Made by a program: the position numbers and the translations under genes. From an uncultured Clostridia bacterium (lineage in GTDB: Bacteria > Bacillota > Clostridia > RUG12999), in NCBI GenBank assembly GCA_949739095.1, contig CATIYX010000233.1, positions 1 through 11,578 on the forward strand: 11,578 nt of DNA, in the 5' to 3' direction. Below, piece by piece: positions 5,294 through 11,578 of this stretch (position 1 is the stretch's first letter; the number at the start of each line of letters is the position of its first letter). The notes beneath the pieces were generated by a model. That model made no database searches. It saw only the letters and a list, made by a program, of their open reading frames with translations, and was not told where the DNA came from.

Positions 5294-7054
5294 TTACAGC
5301 AATTTCACAACGCCGCCATAGACCAGTCCGCGTGCACTGTCCATAGTAACAGTCGTTCCGCTTTTCAATATCTTTGTTGCACCTTTTGCACCTGTGACAA
5401 CAGGAATGTCCAGTGTGATACCTACCACTGCGCCGTGGGAGGAAACGCCTTCTTCTTCCGTGATAATGCCACTGCAATGCCGCAAAATATCAATCACCAA
5501 ATTGGAGGTTTTGGGCATTACAATAATGTCACCGTCCTGAAACTTTTTTGCTAACTCCTTTTCATCTTTGGCAACGCACAGTTTGCCACTGACAGAAAGC
5601 TCGTTTACACCGCTTCCCTGCACCAGCACATCGCCTACCAAATGAACTTTCAACGTATTGGTGTTGCCGCTGACGCCCACCGGAATACCGCCTGTGATGA
5701 CCACAATGTCACCTTTTTGTACAATGCCTGTTCCAACAGACAATTCCACTGCGTAATCAAACAGCGTATCTGTCGTATATTTTTCCTCGCTTTTGACAGG
5801 CACAACTCCCCATGACAGACTAAGCTGTCTCCATATTTTCTCTGAGGTTGTCGGTGAAATAATCGGACAGACCGGTCGGAATTTGGAAATCATCCGTGCT
5901 GTATTTCCGCCTTTGGTTACGGCAATGATTGCCGCCGCACCCAAATCATGCGCCGTTGTGCAAGTCGCATGGCTAATAGCATCCGTCACATTAGGTGTTG
6001 ACAAGTTCGCTTCTTTGGCAAACCGTGCTTTATAATCAATATGCGCCTCTGTGCTCACCGCAATGCGGGACATAGTTTCCACCGCCTGCACAGGATATTT
6101 GCCAATTGCCGTCTCACCCGAAAGCATAATCGCGCTGGTTCCGTCGTAAATCGCATTTGCCACATCTGTCGTTTCCGCACGTGTCGGTCTTGGATTGCGA
6201 ATCATAGAATCCAAGAGCTGTGTCGCCGTGATGACTTTTTTTCCTGCTTTATAGCATTTTTTAATCAAAAGTTTCTGGATATTTGGCAGCTCTTCCAGTG
6301 CAATTTCCACGCCCATGTCGCCGCGCGCCACCATAATGCCATCGCTGACTTTAATGATTTCATCTATGTTTTCAACGCCCTGTCCGTTTTCAATTTTAGC
6401 AATGATATGAGTGTCTCGACCACCCAGTTCCTCTAAAATCTTACGAATTTCCATCACATCATAAGGCGTTCTGACAAACGACGCAGCTACAAAATCAACA
6501 TCGTTTTTCACACCAAATTCCAGATCTCGGCGGTCCGCCTCGCTGACATATGGCATATTGATATTGACGCCTGGAATATTCAAACTTTTTTTACTTTTTA
6601 ATACGGCAGAATTTTGCACCAACAATCGGATCTCTCGCCCTTTGATAGCTTTCACCTTGCATACAATCAAACCATCATCAAACAAAACTGTGTCGTCTAC
6701 ATGCAAATCATCTGCCAAATCCGGATATCCAATAGAAACCCGTTCTGCCGTCCCCTCTATTTTTTCCGGTGTGAGCGTCAAGGTTTGTCCTTCTTTTAGC
6801 TGCACACCGCCGTCTTTCATGTCTCCAATACGGATTTCCGGTCCCTTTGTATCAAGCAACAGCGCCACAGGCAAACCTAATTTTTCCCGTGCTGCTTTTA
6901 GTTCGTCAATGCGCATTTGCTGTTCTTCATGGGTACCATGAGAAAAGTTTAGTCTCGCAACATTCATACCGCTGCGCATCAACTGTTCCATCACTTTTGG
7001 GTCATCCGTCGCCGGTCCAAGCGTACAAACAATTTTTGTTTTGCGAACTGCCAT
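5294..7054 (-). CDS. pyk: Pyruvate kinase with C-terminal PEP-utiliser-like domain
   Basis: Last step of glycolysis: phosphoenolpyruvate plus ADP gives pyruvate plus ATP. 586 residues, the length of the long Bacillus-type enzyme. The core barrel has RLNFSHG (34-40), LLLDTKGPEIR (65-75), the catalytic Lys220 and metal ligand Glu222 (AKIENGQG), Asp246 (ARGDMGVE) and TATQLLDSM (276-284). The extra C-terminal domain (about residues 480-586) resembles the phosphohistidine domain of PEP synthase/PPDK. It keeps the His (His540 in EEEGVSSHGAV), but the usual GG-x-x-SHAA is altered to GV-S-SHGA. The ATG at 7052-7054 has GGAGG five bases upstream and gives the normal MAVRKTKIVCTLGP start; the frame upstream of it overlaps the pfkA end and lacks a better site. 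It follows pfkA by 22 bases, so the two are one operon, ended by the terminator at 5234-5280. Confidence 0.97.
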   Translation of the reverse strand: MAVRKTKIVCTLGPATDDPKVMEQLMRSGMNVARLNFSHGTHEEQQMRIDELKAAREKLGLPVALLLDTKGPEIRIGDMKDGGVQLKEGQTLTLTPEKIEGTAERVSIGYPDLADDLHVDDTVLFDDGLIVCKVKAIKGREIRLLVQNSAVLKSKKSLNIPGVNINMPYVSEADRRDLEFGVKNDVDFVAASFVRTPYDVMEIRKILEELGGRDTHIIAKIENGQGVENIDEIIKVSDGIMVARGDMGVEIALEELPNIQKLLIKKCYKAGKKVITATQLLDSMIRNPRPTRAETTDVANAIYDGTSAIMLSGETAIGKYPVQAVETMSRIAVSTEAHIDYKARFAKEANLSTPNVTDAISHATCTTAHDLGAAAIIAVTKGGNTARMISKFRPVCPIISPTTSEKIWRQLSLSWGVVPVKSEEKYTTDTLFDYAVELSVGTGIVQKGDIVVITGGIPVGVSGNTNTLKVHLVGDVLVQGSGVNELSVSGKLCVAKDEKELAKKFQDGDIIVMPKTSNLVIDILRHCSGIITEEEGVSSHGAVVGITLDIPVVTGAKGATKILKSGTTVTMDSARGLVYGGVVKLL

Positions 7055-7076
7055 AAAATCCTCCATTCTTCTCTTT

Positions 7077-8066
7077 TTATAAAGATAAGATATCCGCCAG
7101 CCGCAGCATATCGGCATCAATCGTTTTTTTCATGTTCAGACCTTCCAGAATATCCAAATCACAAATCTTTCCATCACGTTTCACTACAACGCGGTTACCG
7201 ATTCCTTGTTTCAGCAAATCAACTGCATGAACGCCCATCTGGCTCGCCGTGATTCGGTCTTTGACCGTCGGACGTCCGCCACGCTGAATATGTCCCAGAA
7301 TACACACCTTCGTTTCCAACTCAATGTCGTGTTCCACGCGCAAAAGTTCTTCTGTTTTATCTGCAATTTCCTGTGTATTACCGATACCCTCTGCAATCAC
7401 AATAATATAATGATATTTTCCTCTGGCGCGACAATCCATAATCATTTGCACAAGGTCTTTTTGAATATCAAATTTTTGCTCCGGAATCAGAATCGCTTCC
7501 GCTCCGCCGGCAATCCCTGCCGAAAGTGCTATGTATCCTGCATCTTTTCCCATAACTTCTATAAAGGTACAACGGTTGTGTGACAGCGTAGTATCACGGA
7601 TTTTATCAATACAGTCGCTTACCGTATTGAGCGCCGTGTCATAGCCAATTGTATATTCTGTGCAGTCAATATCATTGTCAATTGTTCCCGGCAATCCAAT
7701 GGTCGGCAGTCCGGCTAACGATAAATCACGTGCGCCACGAAACGACCCGTCTCCGCCGATTACTACAAGACCATCAATACCGTTTTCCTTTGCACGTTCT
7801 GCCGTACTTTTCACAACTTCCGGCTTCTTAAATTCCAGACAGCGCGCACTGCCAAGGATTGTCCCACCACGATGCAATGTATCAGACACTTCACGCATGT
7901 CCAGTTCTTTCATATCCAATTTCATCAATCCTGTATATCCGTTATGAATCCCCAGCACATGCATACCGCTGTTGACACCGGCACGCACCACAGCACGAAT
8001 AGCCGCATTCATGCCCGGCGCATCTCCGCCACTCGTCAAAACACCAATTGTTTTCATCTTTTCCAT
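7077..8066 (-). CDS. pfkA: ATP-dependent 6-phosphofructokinase
   Basis: Phosphorylates fructose 6-phosphate to fructose 1,6-bisphosphate, the committed step of glycolysis. 329 residues, near the bacterial homotetramer size (about 320). Motifs: GVLTSGGDAPGMNA (8-21), SARCLEF (73-79), GGDGS (104-108) with the Gly typical of ATP-dependent rather than PPi-dependent enzymes, PGTIDND (126-132) with catalytic Asp130, EVMGKDAG (170-177), and HIQRGGRP. Starts: the ATG at 8064-8066 is given. A GTG directly before it (8067-8069) is seven bases from the GGGAG ribosome binding site and may be the true start. The ATG three codons further in would match the B. subtilis N-terminus but has a poor site. It lies 75 bases after the small DUF2007-like gene and 22 before pyk. 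Confidence 0.97.
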   Translation of the reverse strand: MEKMKTIGVLTSGGDAPGMNAAIRAVVRAGVNSGMHVLGIHNGYTGLMKLDMKELDMREVSDTLHRGGTILGSARCLEFKKPEVVKSTAERAKENGIDGLVVIGGDGSFRGARDLSLAGLPTIGLPGTIDNDIDCTEYTIGYDTALNTVSDCIDKIRDTTLSHNRCTFIEVMGKDAGYIALSAGIAGGAEAILIPEQKFDIQKDLVQMIMDCRARGKYHYIIVIAEGIGNTQEIADKTEELLRVEHDIELETKVCILGHIQRGGRPTVKDRITASQMGVHAVDLLKQGIGNRVVVKRDGKICDLDILEGLNMKKTIDADMLRLADILSL

Positions 8067-8141
8067 CACAAATCCACTCCCATACTTTTCTAAATCTATT
8101 TCTATTTCTTCTTATTACGCTCCTGTCAAAGGAACTTTTTA

Positions 8142-8333
8142 TTAAAATCCTTTTTCAATAATCATCTCATGCGCCTGTTCAATTTCCGATTCCGGCACCA
8201 ATACTTCAAAACAGTTATCTCCCGCGTCTTTACATACAGGACGTACTTTCACAATCAAACCGCCATCTTCCAGAATGGTTTGAAGCTGCTGCACAAATTC
8301 TCTATCCTGTGCCATATATACGACTGTCCACAT
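8142..8333 (-). CDS. 63-residue DUF2007-like protein, first gene of the pfkA-pyk operon
   Basis: Short soluble protein starting MWTVVYMAQDREFV. The pattern of an initial beta strand (TVVYMAQD), a helix (FVQQLQTILEDGG), a strand (IVKVRPVC), a strand with LVPESEIEQA and a final helix (HEMIIEKGF) resembles the DUF2007 'putative signal-transducing' fold. The start ATG (8331-8333) has AAAGGAG ten bases upstream; the frame stays open further (to about 8489) but without a ribosome binding site and with Arg-rich, unconvincing sequence. The gene sits directly before pfkA under the only good promoter, so it is the leading cistron of the glycolytic operon. A regulatory role toward glycolysis is an inference from position only. 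Family assignment is tentative; that it is a real gene is likely. Confidence 0.75.
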   Translation of the reverse strand: MWTVVYMAQDREFVQQLQTILEDGGLIVKVRPVCKDAGDNCFEVLVPESEIEQAHEMIIEKGF

Positions 8334-8569
8334 ATGCTGTCTTCTCCTTTCAGCCCCGACCCGCGCATTTCTTTCTGCACGATAACTACCGCCTGTTCCC
8401 AAAGCGTTTCTTGTTCCATCTGATACAAGCAGCCGCCGGATATGATTTGCCGCTTTCGGCAACACATTTGCTTCTGGTTCGTTCCACAAAAAAAGAAAAC
8501 TGTCTCTTTCATATATCCCATAGCCAATAAAAAATCAGCTTATCTACTTTTGTTAACCATAGGTATCCT
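8334..8569 (-). promoter_or_regulatory. Long 5' leader of the DUF2007-like/pfkA/pyk operon
   Basis: About 235 bases lie between the inferred transcription start and the first gene. They contain a perfect six-pair hairpin, TTGCCG-AAAG-CGGCAA on the minus strand (8462-8447), and near the 5' end a six-codon mini-ORF (ATG at about 8562-8560, GAAGG just upstream, encoding MVNKSR). Two longer open frames cross the region but lack ribosome binding sites, and one merely overlaps the small gene out of frame. I see no recognisable riboswitch, T-box or terminator. The remaining gap upstream (8604-8713) is AT-rich; apart from spare TTGACA boxes at 8630-8625 and 8641-8636 without good -10 partners, it shows nothing. 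Confidence 0.4.
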
Positions 8570-8575
8570 TCTATT

Positions 8576-8603
8576 ATTATATTCGTTTTTCAAAAAAAAT
8601 CAA
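8576..8603 (-). promoter_or_regulatory. Sigma-A type promoter of the DUF2007-like/pfkA/pyk operon
   Basis: On the minus strand -35 TTGATT (8603-8598), a 16-base spacer and a perfect -10 TATAAT (8581-8576). Transcription should start near 8569. No terminator is evident between uvrC and this point, so read-through from uvrC is possible as well. Confidence 0.65.
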
Positions 8604-8713
8604 CTCTATTTCTGTCCTAAATTTTGTCAAAAATCTGTCAATCTTTCCCGAATATGCACAAAACCAGATACAATTTCAAATATATATTCCTATTATATCC
8701 ACCAATTACAGAA

Positions 8714-10555
8714 TTATCCATTCCCACCATGCAGGAATTGATACACGTTTTCCGCCGCGCTGCGTCCTACCCCCGGTACCTTTGCCAAATCCTCTATAGA
8801 CGCTTCCCGCATTTTTTTCACAGACCCAAATGCTTTTATCAAATTTTTCCGGCGTGTTTTTCCAATACCCGGTATTTCTTCCAATTCAGAGCGAATAGAG
8901 GATTTCTCACGCATTTTTCTATGGTACCGAATGGCAATACGGTGCACTTCTTCTTGAATTAATGCCACCCACCGGAACGCTTCCCTGCTGAGCGGAATAA
9001 TCTCCCCATCACAAGAAATCAGCGCACGCGTGCGGTGGCTGTCATCTTTGACCATACCATAGACTGGAATATCTAAGTGTGCTGCCTGTACAGCGCCTTC
9101 TATGACATGAGCCTGCCCCAGTCCGCCATCGGCAAAAATAACGTCCGGCAGCCGTGCAAACCCTTTATTTTCACCTGTTTCACGTTCGTGCAGCGCACGC
9201 TGCAAACGGCGGGAGAGCACCTCTTGCAAGGACCCATAGTCATCGGCGCCATCAATGGTTTTAATTTTAAAATGACGATATTCGCTGTTTGCCGGCATAC
9301 CGTCTTCAAACACACACATGCTGCCCACAGAATTGGTTCCTGCCGTGTTGGAAATATCGTATGCCTCTACACGTTTGATGGCAATTCCCAGCGTATCTTC
9401 CAGTTCTTTCACTGCTGCCCGATTACGTGCTCCGTCCGCAGTCGCGCGGGCATTATAATCGTCAATCACCTGACGTGCATTCTTTTCCGCCATTTTTACC
9501 AGTTCCAGTTTTTCCCCGCGCTGTGGCTGATGAATGTTTACTTTCACACCTTTTTTGTCTGATAAAAACGCTTCCAAAAGCTGGTGGTCCTCCGGCAAAA
9601 CGTTCACCAACACCTGACGCGGCAGTGCTTCTTCCGCCATCCCTGCATAGTATTGACTCATCACCTGTCCCAACACAGCATCCTCTGTTTCCTCAATCAC
9701 TCGTTCCAGCAAAATCTGTTCCCGACCCGTAATTTTACCGCCGCGAATCACAAAAATTTGAATATCCGCCACCCAGCCATGCGTGCAAACGGCAATTACA
9801 TCCCGGTCCTCTCCTCTTGTACTGACAATCTTTTGACTGTCCCATAGCCCCTCCAGCTTTTGAATTTTGTCGCGTACCATCGCCGCCTTTTCAAATTCCA
9901 GCGCAGCAGAATAAGTTTGCATTTGTTCTTTCAAGCCTTCTATCAGTGCATCGCCGCGTCCATCCAGAAAATTTTTAATTTCATCAAATGCTTGCCGATA
10001 TGCTTCTTTAGAAATGTTTCCCTGACATGGTGCGCTGCACAGCCCGATATGATAATTCAAACAGGGGCGTTCTTTGCCAATGTCCCGCGGCAGCACCCGT
10101 TTGCATGTGCGAATTTTGAATACTTTACGCAGCACATCCATTGTTTCGCGCACCATACCGCCTGTATAGGGACCAAAATACTGGTTTTTGTCTTTTTCTT
10201 GTTTACGCGCCAATAATATCCTCGGAAACTCTTCTGAAGTTGTCACTTTGATATACGGATACTGTTTCCCGTCCTTGAGCAAAATGTTATAATATGGCTT
10301 GTGCTTTTTAATAAGGTTGCATTCCAGCACCAACGCTTCCAGTTCCGTATCTGTCACAATATATTCAAAATCCGCAATATTGTCCACCATTGCTTGCACC
10401 TTCAGGTTGGGTTGATTGGAATGAAAATATTGCGATACCCTATTTTTCAAGCATTTTGATTTGCCCACATAGATAATATTTTTTTGTGGGTCCTTCATGA
10501 TATAAACCCCCGGCTGACGGGGAAGATTTTTTAATTTTTCTTGTGGCGTTCCCAT
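8714..10555 (-). CDS. uvrC: Excinuclease ABC subunit C
   Basis: Nuclease of UvrABC nucleotide excision repair; after UvrAB loads on damaged DNA, UvrC cuts on both sides of the lesion. 613 residues, full length. The N-terminal GIY-YIG nuclease has GVYIM (16-20), YVGKSKCLKNR with Arg39, and Glu78; it makes the 3' cut. Cys151, Cys165, Cys173 and Cys177 match the spacing of the reported UvrC iron-sulphur cluster ligands. A UVR motif that contacts UvrB is at about 210-236 (ALEFEKAAMVRDKI). The RNase H-like nuclease for the 5' cut has Asp400 (VEAYDISN), Asp476 (IFADGG) and His538 (EEVHRI). A double helix-hairpin-helix closes the protein (EEIPGIGKTRRK, AKVPGVGRSAAE). The start ATG (10553-10555) has AAAGGTGAG upstream. 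It follows the U32 gene by 11 bases, so both are probably one transcript. Confidence 0.97.
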   Translation of the reverse strand: MGTPQEKLKNLPRQPGVYIMKDPQKNIIYVGKSKCLKNRVSQYFHSNQPNLKVQAMVDNIADFEYIVTDTELEALVLECNLIKKHKPYYNILLKDGKQYPYIKVTTSEEFPRILLARKQEKDKNQYFGPYTGGMVRETMDVLRKVFKIRTCKRVLPRDIGKERPCLNYHIGLCSAPCQGNISKEAYRQAFDEIKNFLDGRGDALIEGLKEQMQTYSAALEFEKAAMVRDKIQKLEGLWDSQKIVSTRGEDRDVIAVCTHGWVADIQIFVIRGGKITGREQILLERVIEETEDAVLGQVMSQYYAGMAEEALPRQVLVNVLPEDHQLLEAFLSDKKGVKVNIHQPQRGEKLELVKMAEKNARQVIDDYNARATADGARNRAAVKELEDTLGIAIKRVEAYDISNTAGTNSVGSMCVFEDGMPANSEYRHFKIKTIDGADDYGSLQEVLSRRLQRALHERETGENKGFARLPDVIFADGGLGQAHVIEGAVQAAHLDIPVYGMVKDDSHRTRALISCDGEIIPLSREAFRWVALIQEEVHRIAIRYHRKMREKSSIRSELEEIPGIGKTRRKNLIKAFGSVKKMREASIEDLAKVPGVGRSAAENVYQFLHGGNG

Positions 10556-10566
10556 TGTCTCACCTT

Positions 10567-11578
10567 TTATTCCTGTTCCCGTTTTTCACGGATAATTGCG
10601 CCCGGAATCACACGTTGCTCCACTGGTAGCCGCACCGTCATTTTCGCATGTGGCGCTGTGTTGATTTCCCGTCCGTTTTCATCCAGCATAACATGAATTT
10701 CATGTGTTAAAAAGCCCGGAATGTTTGGCTGGATAATTTCCACGGTGTCACCTTTGCCGAATTTGTTACGTTGCTGCACAACTGCCACACCCGTTTCTTC
10801 TTCATATTCCAGCACCACACCAACAATATCATAGGTACGGATATAAGAGGAGGTGTTATAAACCTGACCTTTTTCCTCCGGTTTCCCATGAAAAAAACCT
10901 GTATAATAATGGCGGTGACTAACCTTTTGCAGTTCTTCCATCCATGCAGGATTAAACCGGTAACCCGCTGGATCTAAATAATATGCATCCAGCGCTTCGC
11001 GGTATGCTTTCACTACGGACGCCGCATAATATGCTGTTTTCATACGTCCTTCGATTTTCAAACTGGTGATTCCTGATTCTATCAACTCTGGTAAATGTTC
11101 AATCAGGCACAAATCCTTGGAATTAAAGATAAAGGTACCATTATCGCCTTCATAAACCGGCATCACCTCACCCGGACGCTGTTCCTCCACCAGAGAATAT
11201 TTCCAGCGGCAAGGCTGGGCGCACGCACCACGGTTGCTTTCTCTGTGTGTCATGTAATTACTTAGCAGGCAGCGTCCCGAATAGGAAATACACATCGCCC
11301 CATGCACAAACGCTTCCAGCTCCAGTCCGAGCGGCGTTTTATCACGAATTTCTTTCATTTCGCTCAAGGGCAGTTCCCGCGCCAGCACAACACGTTTGGC
11401 ACCCAATTTGTACCACATGGCGGCGCTGCGGTGGTTTACTGTGTTTGCTTGTGTACTCACATGAATATCAAGGTCTGGCACCGCTTCATGGATAACAGAA
11501 AACCCCCCCATATCCGCCACAATAACTGCATCAATCCCCATCTCATACACGCTTTGTGCAAACAGTTCAATGCCCTCC
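10567..11578 (-). CDS. U32 family protein (TrhP/RlhA-like, formerly 'collagenase-like peptidase'), cut by right edge
   Basis: 336 residues are visible up to the stop codon; the frame is open through base 11578, so the N-terminus (perhaps 70 residues) lies outside. The GTG/ATG codons near 11550 are internal, since in-frame upstream codons continue the family sequence (EGIELFAQS). The U32 signature E-x-F-x2-G-A-M-C-x6-C-x2-S is present (visible residues 88-106), with further Cys in GACAQPC (117-123), giving the four-Cys set C96, C103, C119 and C123. The best-studied members, E. coli TrhP (YegQ) and RlhA (YhbU), are not proteases; they hydroxylate tRNA wobble uridine (prephenate-dependent) or 23S rRNA cytidine, and the Cys set is thought to hold an iron-sulphur cluster. 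Which RNA this one modifies is not decidable here. uvrC follows 11 bases later. Confidence 0.88.
   Translation of the reverse strand, partial: EGIELFAQSVYEMGIDAVIVADMGGFSVIHEAVPDLDIHVSTQANTVNHRSAAMWYKLGAKRVVLARELPLSEMKEIRDKTPLGLELEAFVHGAMCISYSGRCLLSNYMTHRESNRGACAQPCRWKYSLVEEQRPGEVMPVYEGDNGTFIFNSKDLCLIEHLPELIESGITSLKIEGRMKTAYYAASVVKAYREALDAYYLDPAGYRFNPAWMEELQKVSHRHYYTGFFHGKPEEKGQVYNTSSYIRTYDIVGVVLEYEEETGVAVVQQRNKFGKGDTVEIIQPNIPGFLTHEIHVMLDENGREINTAPHAKMTVRLPVEQRVIPGAIIREKREQE

Noticed and set aside
8101..8129. Internal promoter for pfkA (TTGACA at 8129-8124)
   Set aside because: The -35 box is perfect, but at 17 bases only AATAGA is found, a poor -10 match; not enough to call.
8255..8527. 90-codon minus-strand frame overlapping the small DUF2007-like gene
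   Set aside because: It would start with TTG, has no ribosome binding site and overlaps the better-supported gene out of frame.

Overview
The window looks like chromosomal housekeeping DNA from a low-to-moderate GC Firmicute, most likely class Clostridia. Supporting signs are purine-rich AGGAGG-type ribosome binding sites, canonical TTGACA/TATAAT promoters, a pyruvate kinase carrying the C-terminal PEP-utiliser-like domain, the pfkA-pyk pair, and proteins of clostridial type (rhamnulokinase, Cys-rich flavodoxin-fold oxidoreductase, MTH1187/DUF77 protein). I see no rRNA, tRNA, CRISPR array, insertion sequence, phage gene or attachment site. All protein genes are on the minus strand except one, a rhamnulokinase.

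Layout. 1-76 holds the first 25 codons of rplM (ribosomal protein L13), running off the left edge, with a strong promoter and a folded leader that resembles an L13 autoregulatory leader. The 77-515 gap is a divergent control region; its right half holds the promoter of rhaB, an operator-like palindrome and two RNA hairpins, the first of them terminator-like. rhaB (516-1997) stands alone and ends at a bidirectional terminator shared with the convergent genes. 2078-4111 (minus) holds four small genes: a thiamine-binding MTH1187-family protein with its own promoter and terminator, then a flavodoxin-fold oxidoreductase, a membrane-anchored protein of unknown function and a four-helix membrane protein of unknown function. 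4265-5146 is an RluA-family pseudouridine synthase whose stop codon lies inside the promoter of the thiamine-binding gene.

5294-8333 (minus) is a glycolytic operon: a 63-residue DUF2007-like small protein, pfkA and pyk, with a good promoter at 8576-8603, an unusually long leader of about 235 nt, and a strong terminator after pyk. Phosphofructokinase and pyruvate kinase are the two committed steps of glycolysis, so co-transcription makes sense. 8714-11578 (minus) is uvrC, preceded 11 bases upstream by a U32-family (TrhP/RlhA-like) gene cut by the right edge.

I did not find a clearly new multi-gene system. The parts most worth a second look are regulatory: the two-hairpin leader of rhaB, the repeat-rich leader of the thiamine-binding gene, the long leader and small first gene of the pfkA-pyk operon, and the pair of unrecognised membrane proteins downstream of the flavoprotein. 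Promoters, terminators and starts were read by eye; family names rest on motifs recognised in the translations, with no database search.
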